A stretch of DNA of 64,000 nt from Gammaproteobacteria bacterium UBA7803 (GCA_002480525.1 DLCH01000071.1:62001-126000), one strand, 5' to 3'; shown: positions 16,401-25,666, counted from the first letter of the stretch. Made by a program: numbers and translations. Notes: a model not told the origin generated them from the letters alone.

Positions 16401-17297
16401 CTAGGCCGCGCTGCGCGCCGTGCCCGGGGTCTCGAGAAACAGGCACGGCCAGCCCCGGTCCCGGGCGAGCCTGGCCATCGGCGCCTTCGGGTTGACCACC
16501 ACCGGGCGTCCCACCGCCTCCAGCAGCGGCAGGTCGTCGCTGCTGTCGGAGTAGAAGTAGGCCCGGGACAGGTCGGTCTGCCGGCCGTGGGCGACGTGTT
16601 CCGCGGCGGTGAGCTTGCCCACGCCGAAGCAGGGCAGCGCCTTGCCGGTGATCACCCCGCCCTCCACCTCGAGCTCCGTGCAGCACAGCGCGTCGACGTT
16701 CAGCGCCCGGGCCACGGGCTCGGCCTGGTAGCGGGTGGCGGAGGTCACGATCACCACCGGATGGCCGGCATCGCGGTGGGCCTGGACGAGGGTCCGCGCC
16801 TGGGGATAGATCCAGTCCCGGACCCGCTGCTCGAAGGCGCTCTCGCCGAGGTCGATGAGCGACTGCTCGGTCTCGCCGGCCAGGTCCCGCACCGTGGTGG
16901 TGAGCAGGTCGTGGTAGTCGGCCCGGCCCAGCCCGTAGCCCACGAACACCCCCATGGACGACAGCATCCGCCGCAGCGACACGCTGCGCGACCGCATGCG
17001 CTCCATGGCCAGGGCGAACACCGAATAGCCGGAGATGAGGGTGCGATCGAGATCGAAATAGGCGATGGAGCCGGCCTCGTCGCGACTCATCGACGCCAGC
17101 CATCGGTCGAAGTCCGTCCGCAGTACGTCGCCGCGGCGCATCCGTCGGACGAGACTCACCGGCCCGGGCTTCCCGTCCCGCCACGTCGCCAGCGTCGTGT
17201 CCGATCCCCGGCCCGGAGCGGCGCCGGAGCCAGGATCCATCCCGTTCCGCCGCGTCGGCGCTGCTGCATCCTGACTGTCCTCCTGGGCCTTGGGCAC
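16401..17297 (-). CDS. HAD-superfamily subfamily IB phosphatase
   Basis: 298 residues from GTG 17297; the first ~75 residues are low-complexity and a start at ATG 17240 is equally possible. Motif I is IAYFDLDRTLISGYS (aspartate nucleophile, residues ~78-92), motif II the threonine/serine in VIVTSATRYQAEPVA, and motif III FYSDSSDDLPLLE, the order of HAD-IB enzymes related to phosphoserine phosphatase and lysophosphatidate phosphatases. VARALNVDALCCTELEVEGG is typical of the group. It probably removes phosphate from a lipid-related or small metabolite; the substrate is not determined. It precedes the GST gene by 4 bp. Confidence 0.88.
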   Translation of the reverse strand: MPKAQEDSQDAAAPTRRNGMDPGSGAAPGRGSDTTLATWRDGKPGPVSLVRRMRRGDVLRTDFDRWLASMSRDEAGSIAYFDLDRTLISGYSVFALAMERMRSRSVSLRRMLSSMGVFVGYGLGRADYHDLLTTTVRDLAGETEQSLIDLGESAFEQRVRDWIYPQARTLVQAHRDAGHPVVIVTSATRYQAEPVARALNVDALCCTELEVEGGVITGKALPCFGVGKLTAAEHVAHGRQTDLSRAYFYSDSSDDLPLLEAVGRPVVVNPKAPMARLARDRGWPCLFLETPGTARSAA

Positions 17298-17537
17298 CGT
17301 GTCGCCGAAGGGTAAGACCGACGGGCGCGGCGATCAAACCGCCGCCCCCGGCGGGCCGTCGTCTTTCAGCATAGGGTGCAGGCCGTCAACCTGTCATGAA
17401 CCCGCCCGCGGCCGACCGTGAACCACGTCACGCCTGTACAGAACCTGCCTTGTCCGCTCCCGTGGATTGCGCAACGCTGACCTTTTTCGAGGCGTGCCGG
17501 CTGCGACCGCCGCCCCCTCGTGCTGCCGGGCCGTCCC

Positions 17538-19088
17538 ATGATTCAGCTCACGCTGTGGTCGATATCGCCGCTGCTCGTCACCCTCGTTGCGGTGGGCATC
17601 TACCTGCGCCTGGCGCGTACGCCGCGCCTGCCCGGCATTCCCGCGTTCCGGGCGCTGGTCGCGGTGGTGGTGTTCTGGTCCGGCTGCCAGTTCGCGGAGT
17701 CGCTGTTCGTGCTGCCCCTCGCCAAGCTGGCGGCGCTGAAGGCGTCCTACGTCGGCATCGTGCTGGCCCCGGTGCTGTGGTTCCTGTTCGCGATCGGCTA
17801 CGCCCTGCGCCAGTCCCACATCTCGCCCGCGCTGCGCAACGCCCTGGCCGCCCTGCCCCTGGTCACCCTGGTGCTGGTGTTCTCCAACGCCTGGCACGGC
17901 CTGATGTGGCAAGACATCCGCCTGGTCCGCGCCGACGGTTTCACCGCCCTGGTCACGGATCCGGGTCCGTGGTTCTACGTCAACGCCGTCTACGCCTACG
18001 GTCTGATGACGGTCGCCACCACGATCCTCGCGTTCGTCCTGGCCACCACGACCCGGCCGCGGCTGCCGGTGGTCGGCGTGGTACTGGCCCCGCTGGTGGT
18101 GAGCGTCGCCAACCTGCTCTACCTGCTGCCGGCCAATCCGGTGCCCTGGTTCGACCTGACCACCCTGGGCGTGGTCGTGGCCGCGATAATTCTCGATCGC
18201 ACCGTGCTGCGGCACGGCGTGCTCGACAACATTCCGGTGCTCCGCGAACGGGTGCTCGAGCAGCTCGCCGAGGGCGTCATCGTCACGGCGCCGGACGGCC
18301 GCATCATCGACGTCAACCAGGTGGCCACCGGCGTGCTCGGGGCGGCCCGCAGCGAGGTCGAGGGCACGCCGGTGACGCGCTGGCTGCCGGATCTGGACGC
18401 CGCGGCGGTGGCGGACGGCCGCTCGGGCACGCTGGAGATTCAGGCGCACGGCCGCTACTACGACGTCTCTGGCGCGAAGCTCGACCCGGACGCGCCGACT
18501 TCCGACGTCGTGCTGGCGCTGCGCGACGTCACTGTGCGGCGGGACACCGAGCTGGCGCTGCGCGTGGCCCAGGACGAGCTGCAGCGGCTGGTTCACACCG
18601 ACTCCCTGACCGGCCTGCACAACCGCCGCCTGTTCATGGACCGGCTCGACGAGGAGCTGCGCCGGGTCGAGCGCCACCAGGGCTGCCTGTCGGTGATCCT
18701 GATCGACCTGGATCACTTCAAGCAGATCAACGACCGCCACGGCCACGACGTCGGCGACCGGGTGCTGGTCGCCGCCGCCGCGCGCACCCGCTCGGTCAAG
18801 CGCGCCACCGACGTCGCGGCACGGATCGGCGGCGAGGAATTCGCGCTGCTGCTGCCCGCCACGGACGCGGCCGGCGCCCTGCATCTGGCCGAGCGCCTGT
18901 GCGCCGCCATCGAAGCCATCGACACGCCGCTGATGCTCGGCGAGCGGGTGACGGTGACCGCCAGCATCGGCGTGGCGACCGTCACCGGCGGCAGCGACGC
19001 GCCCTCCGAGGTGTTGCGGCGTGCCGACCAGGCCCTCTACCGGGCCAAGAACGGCGGCCGCAACCAGGTCTGCATGGGCGAGCCCTAG
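17538..19088 (+). CDS. Membrane-bound diguanylate cyclase (7TM, PAS, GGDEF)
   Basis: 516 residues from ATG 17538 (an in-frame GTG lies 18 bp upstream). Residues 1-205 form about seven hydrophobic helices of the histidine-kinase N-terminal 7TM type, followed by a PAS domain (about 225-335, VIVTAPDGRIIDVNQ) and a GGDEF domain. The active site is GGEEF at 431-435, and an allosteric I-site RATD sits at 422-425, five residues before it. Metal-binding residues are in VILIDLDHFKQIND. It should synthesise cyclic di-GMP with product inhibition. Its TAG stop (19086-19088) is part of the CTAG flanking the adjoining small mobile element. Confidence 0.95.
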   Translation: MIQLTLWSISPLLVTLVAVGIYLRLARTPRLPGIPAFRALVAVVVFWSGCQFAESLFVLPLAKLAALKASYVGIVLAPVLWFLFAIGYALRQSHISPALRNALAALPLVTLVLVFSNAWHGLMWQDIRLVRADGFTALVTDPGPWFYVNAVYAYGLMTVATTILAFVLATTTRPRLPVVGVVLAPLVVSVANLLYLLPANPVPWFDLTTLGVVVAAIILDRTVLRHGVLDNIPVLRERVLEQLAEGVIVTAPDGRIIDVNQVATGVLGAARSEVEGTPVTRWLPDLDAAAVADGRSGTLEIQAHGRYYDVSGAKLDPDAPTSDVVLALRDVTVRRDTELALRVAQDELQRLVHTDSLTGLHNRRLFMDRLDEELRRVERHQGCLSVILIDLDHFKQINDRHGHDVGDRVLVAAAARTRSVKRATDVAARIGGEEFALLLPATDAAGALHLAERLCAAIEAIDTPLMLGERVTVTASIGVATVTGGSDAPSEVLRRADQALYRAKNGGRNQVCMGEP

Positions 19089-19407
19089 TGTAGTGCGCCG
19101 CATGAATTGGCACTTATCGAGCCCCTCAAAAGCGCCAGCGCAAGGCGCAGCCCGCCGGGAATGGCCTACCCCATTGCCAAGGGCTGTTCGCGCAGCGAAC
19201 AGCTTCGAAGTTCCGCTTCGCGGAACTTCACGGCTGCCAACGCGGCGATGGGGCTTTTGAGGGGCTCCCTACGGGCGCGAGCCCAGGCGGCCATCTGCGG
19301 TGTTGCGGCCGCTACCCATAGCTGGGCTATGGCGGCGCGGCCGCGCCTGGCAGCTGACCGCCTGGGCTCACGCGATAAGTGCCAATTCATGCGGCGCACT
19401 ACACTAG
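19085..19407. mobile_element. MITE-like element, 315 bp, with CTAG target duplication
   Basis: The element core is 19089-19403, bounded by perfect terminal inverted repeats: TGTAGTGCGCCGCATGAATT... (19089-19119) mirrored at 19373-19403. It is flanked by direct CTAG at 19085-19088 and 19404-19407. It encodes no transposase. Internal inverted repeats (19119-19133 with 19253-19267; 19279-19290 with 19358-19369) form two further arms. TGT...ACA ends and a CTAG target recall IS481-type elements; that assignment is tentative. The two CTAG copies contain the stop codons of the diguanylate cyclase and PAP2 genes. The region holds no gene. Confidence 0.85.
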
Positions 19408-20249
19408 GGTCGGCGCTGCGGCAGGTACACCAGGGTCAGGGCGGCCCCGCCCGGCGCGGGATCGAACCGCAGGGTGAGCGCGGGGGCGGCTGGGGCGATG
19501 AACGCGCGCTGCACGACGCCGGCGACGAACCGCCCCACCGCATAGCCCGCCAGCACGTCGGTCGGGTAGTGCTTCTCCGCCTCCACCCGCGCCCAGGCCG
19601 TCCCGGCCGCCAGTCCGTGCAGGCCGACGCGCAGGGCGCCGTCCGCCCAGCGCGGCAGGTGATGGTGGTCCAGATTCGCCAGCGCCAGCGTGGTCGCCGC
19701 CGCCGCGCTGCCGGCGTGCCCGGAGCTGAAGCTCTCGTCGTCGCTGCCGTCGGGCCGCCGCCGGCCGGCGGCCGCCTTGATGCCGTCGGTCACGGTGTCT
19801 TCCAGGGCCAGGGCCGCGCCGCCGGCGAGCAGGCCGCCGGCCTTCGCGCGCAGATCGGGGCTGGGCGCGGTCAGCGCGCTGACCAGCCAGGCGGCCTTGG
19901 CGGCGCTGCGCAGGTCGTCACTCCAGTCCGCCGCATCCGCGCCGAACACGGGCCGCTCGTCGGCGGCCCAGTCGGCGAGATCGTCGTCCAGATCGGTCAC
20001 GGCCAGGGCGGCTGCGCCGGCCAGGGGCACCCAGGTCCGCGGATCCCGGGCGGAATCGACCACGGCGCCGCGCAGCGTCGCGCCGTCGGGCCACTGTCCG
20101 CCCCAGGTCGCGGCGCTGTCCGTGCGCCCTGCACAGCCCGCCAGCAGCAGCGCGGCGAGCAGGACGGAGGCCGGCCACGACGCCGGCCGGCCGCGCTGCT
20201 CAGCCGTCGTCGGAGCTCTCCGACGGCGGTCCGGCGTCCGGCTGCTCAC
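19404..20249 (-). CDS. PAP2-family phosphatase lipoprotein
   Basis: 281 residues from GTG 20249, the last standard start before the signal sequence; it overlaps the DUF4340 gene by 50 bp. A lipoprotein signal (SVLLAALLLAGC) places it in an envelope membrane. The three PAP2 motifs are present: KAAAGRRRPDGSD, SFSSGHAGSAAA and RVEAEKHYPTDVLAG, with both catalytic histidines. Members dephosphorylate lipid phosphates such as undecaprenyl pyrophosphate or phosphatidate. It is the last gene of the GldA/GldFG/DUF4340 operon. Its TAG stop lies in the right CTAG copy of the small mobile element. Confidence 0.85.
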   Translation of the reverse strand: MSSRTPDRRRRAPTTAEQRGRPASWPASVLLAALLLAGCAGRTDSAATWGGQWPDGATLRGAVVDSARDPRTWVPLAGAAALAVTDLDDDLADWAADERPVFGADAADWSDDLRSAAKAAWLVSALTAPSPDLRAKAGGLLAGGAALALEDTVTDGIKAAAGRRRPDGSDDESFSSGHAGSAAAATTLALANLDHHHLPRWADGALRVGLHGLAAGTAWARVEAEKHYPTDVLAGYAVGRFVAGVVQRAFIAPAAPALTLRFDPAPGGAALTLVYLPQRRP

Positions 20250-21117
20250 CGGTCTCCGCCAGCAGTTCGTCACGGGCCACGAGAAGCTGCTCCGCCTGGT
20301 AGGCCGCCAGCTCGAAGACGCCTTCCTGGCGGCTGGAACGCAGCAGATACGGTTCGCCATCGTCCTCTCCATGGAGCGACAGCCTATACTGGCCCTCCGC
20401 GTCCGCCACGTCGACGACCGCCGCCGGCTCGCCCTCGACGGCCCGGTCCGACGTGCCCATCACGCGCAGCTCGGTGAGTCGCCGGGTCAACGCGGCCACG
20501 GCCTCCGGGTCCGCCGGCTCGCCGTCCACCAGCCAGCCGTCGTCGCCGCGCCGCAGCGTCCAGGCACCGTCCAGCGACACCTCGGCCACCTCGCCGCGGG
20601 CGCGCAGCAGCGCCTTGTCGAGCCACTGATCCGGCGCCGCCGGCACCTGGTAGTTGGACAGGCCGATGGCGTAGACCGCGTCGTCGCCGGCACGCCGGGC
20701 GTGGACCTGCTGGTACCCGGGGGACGTGCCGAGGAACAGGTCCACCACGGTCTCGCCATCCGCCGACAGCACCACCCGGCGCTGGTGGTCGTCCTCCGCC
20801 ACCTCGAAGCGGCCGCGGGCGCCGGCGCTGGTGGCCACCGGAAACGGCGCGTCGATGGCGTCGAGCAGGTCGAGCACCTCGGCGGCCCGCGTCCCATCCG
20901 CCGGCAGGCCGTCGGGCAGGCGCCACACGCCGTCCGTCCGGGTGACGGTGACGGCGTCGTCGCCGCCGCTGATGCGGATCTCGTCCACCGCCTCCGGATC
21001 GAAGTCGAGCAGCGCCGGCCGGGGCTCGCCGCCGGCGCCATCGGCGAGCAGCACCGCGGCGATGATCAGGCACTGCACCCCGAGCAGCGCGGTCAGCAAT
21101 CCGATGCGTGCATTCAT
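20200..21117 (-). CDS. DUF4340 domain membrane-anchored protein
   Basis: 305 residues from ATG 21117, whose ATGA overlaps the stop of the transporter gene. One N-terminal membrane helix (LLTALLGVQCLIIAAVLLA, residues 7-25) is followed by a periplasmic region with two similar beta-rich halves, typical of DUF4340 (TRTDGVWRLPDG and DGAWTLRRGDDGWLVDGEPA). DUF4340 proteins usually accompany GldG-type ABC transporters, as here, and are presumed accessory subunits; their molecular role is unknown. Confidence 0.9.
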   Translation of the reverse strand: MNARIGLLTALLGVQCLIIAAVLLADGAGGEPRPALLDFDPEAVDEIRISGGDDAVTVTRTDGVWRLPDGLPADGTRAAEVLDLLDAIDAPFPVATSAGARGRFEVAEDDHQRRVVLSADGETVVDLFLGTSPGYQQVHARRAGDDAVYAIGLSNYQVPAAPDQWLDKALLRARGEVAEVSLDGAWTLRRGDDGWLVDGEPADPEAVAALTRRLTELRVMGTSDRAVEGEPAAVVDVADAEGQYRLSLHGEDDGEPYLLRSSRQEGVFELAAYQAEQLLVARDELLAETGEQPDAGPPSESSDDG

Positions 21118-24047
21118 GCCTGCACCTCCCCGAGCCAGGCCCGGTGAATCTCCCGGTCCCGCCGGACCCGGCGCCGGTGCCACAGGAACACCAGGCCGAC
21201 GCCGGCCAGCGCCAGCAGATAGTTCAGCGTCTCCAGCCCCGCCTGCTCGGTCGGCTCCAGCGGCGGCAGGGTGCGGTTGAAGTGGCCGCGCGCGCGGATC
21301 GCCAGCAGGCTGCGGTCCTCCAGCGCGTAGTCGACCACGTTGGCCAGGAGCTGGACGCTGTTGCCGTAAATCGTGCCTTCGGCGGAGCCGATCACCCGCA
21401 GCACCTGGTCGGCGAGAAAGTCGCTGGAGCCGAACACGAACAGGCGGGCGGACTCCGGCGAGCGGTCGATGACGCTGGTGACCACGCCGAGCCGATCGGC
21501 CGTGGTGCCGTCGGCCGGCGCCTCGTCGTCCAGGGTCGCCGCCTCGATGTCGGTCTCGCCGGCGGCGGTGTCGGACTCGGCGTCGTCGAGCAGCGGCGAC
21601 GGCTCGCCGGCGAAGCTCGACTCGAACCGCCCCTCGACCAGCACGCCGAGGGTGCGGACACCGCGCTCTCCCTCGGGTTCGAAGCCGGACAGGCCGGACT
21701 CGGTGATCCGCGGCATCACGTCGGGATCGCTGGACAGCCAGCTCCCGTCCGAGCTCTCGAGCAGGGTGGTGACCTGCCGGCCGGCGTCCTGGTCCACCGC
21801 CAGCGGCGAGGCCCAGGCCATGGTCACCTGGGGCAGCCCGGCGGTGATGGGATGGTCCTCGTTCAGGCCGGGCGGCCGCACGTCGACGAAGTAGGGATAG
21901 TCCAGCATGACCATCTCCTGGAAGCTGAACCCGCCCACCTGCCGGGTCACCGGCGCGGGAAAGGCCGCGTTCTGCGGATCCATCACCATGCCTTCGCCGA
22001 CGGTCACGCCGTGGTGGGCCAGCCAGTCCGCCAGGCCCGAGTTCCGGGGCGTCGCCGTCAGCGACTGCTGGCTGAGGCTGGCGGAGTAGCTGCCGGCCGC
22101 CACCACCACCGTGCCGCCCTTCATCAGGAACTGATCCACGGCGAAGCGCTGGCGCTCGTCGAAGTCCTGGGGGTCCACCACCACCAGCAGCGCCGCCTCG
22201 TCAGGCACCCTGCCGTCGGCGAGATCCGCCTCCACCACGTCGAAGTCCTGGGCGAGGAAATCCCGGAGCTGCAGGAAGGTGTTGCCCGCCGACGGCTGGG
22301 GCATGCCCATCATCGGCGGCGGCGCCTCCGGCGCCGACAGCGCCACGGTCTTCAGCAGCCCCGACGCGAACCGCTCGAGACCGTTCTCGATGGCCTGCCG
22401 GGTGGCGTCGGCGGACAGGGCGTCCGGCAGGGGCACCTGGAGTGTCGTCCCGCCGTCGGTGAGGGTCATGTAGAAGTAGAACGAATCGAGGTCGAACAGG
22501 CTCGTCGCCATCGGCTGGAAGCCGTAAGCCTCCTCGATCTCCGCCGCCAGGGCGCCGTCACCGGCCTGGGGGTCGAGGATCTCGGCGGAGAACAGGCCGT
22601 CGGCCTCGGCGGACAGGTCCTCCAGCACCTGCTGCAGGGTGTCCCGGTAGTCGGCCAGCGCCGGCGGCAGCACCGCGTCCGCCGACAGGTAACCGACGAA
22701 CTCCACGGGCCGGGACAGGTTGGCGAAGATGCTGTCGCCGCCCTGGTAGCCGTAGAGCACCTTCTTGATGGTGCGGGTGACGTCGTACTCGGGGTTCCTG
22801 AGCTGGACGTCGAGCTCGGACTCGCCCACCACCTTGACCTCGATGAGGTCGCGGAAGCCGAGCACCTCGTACTCGTCGCCGTACTGCACCAGCACGTCGA
22901 AGTAGGAGTTCACCAGGCTCGACTGGTAGCGGTCGGCGACCTGGAACGGCACCGGGCGGATGCCGTACCGGCTGTTGGCCTCCTCCTCCAGCGCCGGACG
23001 CTCCGCCGGATCGACGATCTCGACGCGCACGGCGCCGCCGCCCGCCACCTCGTACTCGTTCAGCAGATCGCGCATCTGCGGCACCAGCGGCGCCAGCAGC
23101 GGATGGGTCTGGTTGCTGAAGTAGCCGCGGATCAGCAGCGGTTCCTCGAGCTGGTCGAGGTAGGTCCGCGTGGCGTCGGAGATCGAGTAGATGTCGCCTT
23201 CGGTGACGTCGGCGCGCAGGGCAGTGAGCGGGGCCAGCCAGACATTGGCCGCGAGCAGGTTGGCCACCACCAGAGCGGTGCCGGCCCTCCAGCCGCGATG
23301 GCGCGTCCGGGCGCCGTCGCCGGCCCAGCGCTGCACCTCCAGGGCGTAGACGTTGAGCGTCAGGAACACCGCCCCGAGGGACAGGTAGAAGTAGAGGTCG
23401 CGCACGTCCACCACCCCGCGGGTGATGGATTCGAAGCGGGCGCCGGTGCCCACGCCGCGCAGCAGTTCCGCCCAGCCGCCGCCCACCAGGCTGGTGAGCA
23501 CCGGGCTGCCGACGAGGTAGAACGCCCCGGCGACGAAGCAGGCGAGGATCAGGCTGACGATCTGGCTGTCCGTGCGCGCGCTGACGAACAGGCCGATGGA
23601 CAGGTAGGCGCCGCCGAGCAGCAGCGCCGCCAGGTAGCCGGCCCACACCGGCCCCCAGTCCAGGTCCGCGACCAGCGAGACGGTGACCGGCAGCGGCAGG
23701 GTCAGCAGCAGCGCGACCGCCAGCAGCGCCCAGCAGGCGAGGAACTTGCCGAGCACGAACTCCCAGCCGCTCACCGGCAGGGTCGCCACGAATTCCAGCG
23801 TGCCGGTGCGCCGCTCCTCGCTCCACATGCGCATGGTCAGTGCGGCGGACAGGAACACCAGCAGCACCGGCATCCACTCGAACATGGGCCGGACGTCGGC
23901 GATGTTGCGGGCGAAGTAGGCCTCGCCCCAGAAGAACACGAACAGGGTCACGGCCAGGAAGGCCAGCAGGAACAGGTAGCCGATGGGCGAGGCGAAGAAC
24001 AGCTTGAGTTCCTTGCCCGCGATGCGCCGGATCACCTCAAGCCGCAT
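21114..24047 (-). CDS. Fused ABC-2 permease and GldG-type auxiliary protein
   Basis: 977 residues. Residues 1-250 form a six-helix ABC-2 permease of the GldF type (ELKLFFASPIGYLFLLAFL; WSEERRTGTLEFVATLPVSGWE). A helix near 265-280 leads into a large periplasmic GldG/DUF7088-like region (about 290-930) with ADVTEGDIYSISDATRTYL and AALLVVVDPQDFDERQRFAVD, and a final helix near 945-960 ends in a basic tail. The partners are usually separate genes or a fusion like this one. With the ATPase encoded upstream it would form an exporter or envelope complex; the substrate is unknown. It overlaps the ATPase gene by 11 bp. Confidence 0.92.
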   Translation of the reverse strand: MRLEVIRRIAGKELKLFFASPIGYLFLLAFLAVTLFVFFWGEAYFARNIADVRPMFEWMPVLLVFLSAALTMRMWSEERRTGTLEFVATLPVSGWEFVLGKFLACWALLAVALLLTLPLPVTVSLVADLDWGPVWAGYLAALLLGGAYLSIGLFVSARTDSQIVSLILACFVAGAFYLVGSPVLTSLVGGGWAELLRGVGTGARFESITRGVVDVRDLYFYLSLGAVFLTLNVYALEVQRWAGDGARTRHRGWRAGTALVVANLLAANVWLAPLTALRADVTEGDIYSISDATRTYLDQLEEPLLIRGYFSNQTHPLLAPLVPQMRDLLNEYEVAGGGAVRVEIVDPAERPALEEEANSRYGIRPVPFQVADRYQSSLVNSYFDVLVQYGDEYEVLGFRDLIEVKVVGESELDVQLRNPEYDVTRTIKKVLYGYQGGDSIFANLSRPVEFVGYLSADAVLPPALADYRDTLQQVLEDLSAEADGLFSAEILDPQAGDGALAAEIEEAYGFQPMATSLFDLDSFYFYMTLTDGGTTLQVPLPDALSADATRQAIENGLERFASGLLKTVALSAPEAPPPMMGMPQPSAGNTFLQLRDFLAQDFDVVEADLADGRVPDEAALLVVVDPQDFDERQRFAVDQFLMKGGTVVVAAGSYSASLSQQSLTATPRNSGLADWLAHHGVTVGEGMVMDPQNAAFPAPVTRQVGGFSFQEMVMLDYPYFVDVRPPGLNEDHPITAGLPQVTMAWASPLAVDQDAGRQVTTLLESSDGSWLSSDPDVMPRITESGLSGFEPEGERGVRTLGVLVEGRFESSFAGEPSPLLDDAESDTAAGETDIEAATLDDEAPADGTTADRLGVVTSVIDRSPESARLFVFGSSDFLADQVLRVIGSAEGTIYGNSVQLLANVVDYALEDRSLLAIRARGHFNRTLPPLEPTEQAGLETLNYLLALAGVGLVFLWHRRRVRRDREIHRAWLGEVQA

Positions 24048-24978
24048 GGGCCGCCTCCCCGGCGCCGCGACGGGCCGCCAGATCCATCTCGCTCACCTCC
24101 CGGAACACCGCCTCCAGGTCACGCTGGCCGGACGCCAGCTCGTAGACCGGCAGGCCGGCGCCGACCATGGCCGCCGCGACGCCCGCCGCCGCATCGTCCG
24201 GCCGGCCGCTCAGCTCCACGTCCCACACGCCGGCACCGGCGCGGCTGACGCCGGCGACGCCGGCGACGCTGCCGAGCACCGTTGCCGGGTCCGCGTCCAC
24301 GGCGGTGCGGAGCTGCAGCCGGTTGCTGGCGCGCAGGTCCTCGAGGCGCTCGTCCACCGCCAGCACGCCGCCATGGAGGATCAGCACGCGGTCACACAGG
24401 GCGTTCACCTCCTGCATGATGTGGGTGGAGAGAATCACCGTGGCGTGTTCCGACAGGCGGCGGATGAGGGTGCGCATGTGCTGGGTCTGGCCCGGGTCGA
24501 GGCCGTTGGTGGGCTCGTCGAGAATGAGGAAGCGGGGCTCGTGGAGAATCGCCTGGGCGACCCCGAGGCGCTGCTTGTAGCCCCGGGACAGGGTGGCGAT
24601 GGGGTCCAGCGCCTTGCCGCCCAGCTCCGTCGCCTCGATGGCGCGGCGCACCGCCTGGGCCGGGTCGATCCCGCGCAGCTCGGCCACCCAGGCCAGGTAG
24701 TCGGCCACGGACAGCTCGGGATACAGGGGCAGGTTCTCCGGCAGGTAGCCGAGCTTCGCCTGCACCGCCTGCCGGTCGTCCTCGACGATCGTGCCGTCGA
24801 CGGCCACCGAGCCCTCGCTCGGCTCCAGATAGCCAGTGAGCATCTTCATGATCGTCGTCTTGCCGGCGCCGTTGTGTCCGAGCAGACCGACGATCTCGCC
24901 GTGCCCGATGGCGAACGACACGCCGTCCACGGCCAGGAAGTCGCCGTAGCGGCGGCTCAGATGTCGCGCTTCGATCAT
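24037..24978 (-). CDS. ABC transporter ATP-binding protein (GldA type)
   Basis: 313 residues from ATG 24978 (MIEARHLSRRYGDFLAVDG); the frame is open upstream but that part is not family-like. Walker A is GLLGHNGAGKTTIMK, the Q-loop region is LGYLPENLPLYPELSV, the signature is LSRGYKQRLGVAQA and Walker B FLILDEPTNGLDPGQ, with the switch histidine in ILSTHIMQE. The C-terminal extension after ~220 is common in GldA/NatA-like ATPases. It is the first gene of the operon with the fused permease, DUF4340 protein and PAP2 phosphatase and powers that transporter. Confidence 0.95.
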   Translation of the reverse strand: MIEARHLSRRYGDFLAVDGVSFAIGHGEIVGLLGHNGAGKTTIMKMLTGYLEPSEGSVAVDGTIVEDDRQAVQAKLGYLPENLPLYPELSVADYLAWVAELRGIDPAQAVRRAIEATELGGKALDPIATLSRGYKQRLGVAQAILHEPRFLILDEPTNGLDPGQTQHMRTLIRRLSEHATVILSTHIMQEVNALCDRVLILHGGVLAVDERLEDLRASNRLQLRTAVDADPATVLGSVAGVAGVSRAGAGVWDVELSGRPDDAAAGVAAAMVGAGLPVYELASGQRDLEAVFREVSEMDLAARRGAGEAAHAA

Positions 24979-25066
24979 GCGTCGCGTTCCTCTCCGCCTT
25001 GCGCAGAGCCCCCAACATAGGGACGCTTGCGAAAATTTCAATACCCGCCCCGGGAGGATCGCGACC

Positions 25067-25666
25067 ATGACCGACAACCTGGCCATCGACGGCCCAAGAG
25101 GCCCCCTGGAAGCCCGCTACGACCCGCCGGCCGGCACGCCGGTGGCCCAGGCCGTGCTGTGCCATCCGCATCCCCAGTACGGCGGATCCATGCACGACGC
25201 GGTGCTGGCCACCCTGGCGGAGGTGCTGATCGACGCCGGCGTCGGCGTGCTGCGCTTCAACTTCCGCGGCGTGGGCGGCAGCGCCGGCCGCTACGACGGC
25301 GGTGCAGGCGAGGTGGAAGATCTGCTGGCCGCCGCCGACTGGCTGATGGCCGCCCACCCCGGCGCCCGGCTGTGGGCCGGCGGCTACTCCTTCGGCGCCT
25401 GGGTGACCTGGCAGGCCCTGGATCGGGGCCTCGCCCCCCAGCGCGTCATCCTCATAGCGCCACCCGTGGGCGCCATGCCGTTTCCGTCACGGCCGGGGGA
25501 GGTGCCCACCGACGTGGTGATCGGCAGCCGGGACGACTTCGCCGACCCCGGCGCGCTGGACGCCTGGTCCGGCGTGAACCTGCACCGCATCGAAGGCGCG
25601 GACCACTTCTTCGGCGGCCACCACGAGGACCTGGCACGAACGCTGAAGAACACCATCGCCACCTGA
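25067..25666 (+). CDS. Alpha/beta hydrolase of the YfhR/CocE-like short type
   Basis: 199 residues from ATG 25067 with GGGAGG 10 bp upstream. The oxyanion-region motif is LCHPHPQYGGSMHD near residue 35, the nucleophile is S105 or so in AGGYSFGAWV (GxSxG), and a catalytic histidine is in EGADHFFGGHH near the end. It belongs to small serine hydrolases annotated as alpha/beta hydrolases or DUF-type dienelactone hydrolase relatives. It is divergent from the ABC operon across 88 bp. The substrate is unknown. Confidence 0.88.
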   Translation: MTDNLAIDGPRGPLEARYDPPAGTPVAQAVLCHPHPQYGGSMHDAVLATLAEVLIDAGVGVLRFNFRGVGGSAGRYDGGAGEVEDLLAAADWLMAAHPGARLWAGGYSFGAWVTWQALDRGLAPQRVILIAPPVGAMPFPSRPGEVPTDVVIGSRDDFADPGALDAWSGVNLHRIEGADHFFGGHHEDLARTLKNTIAT

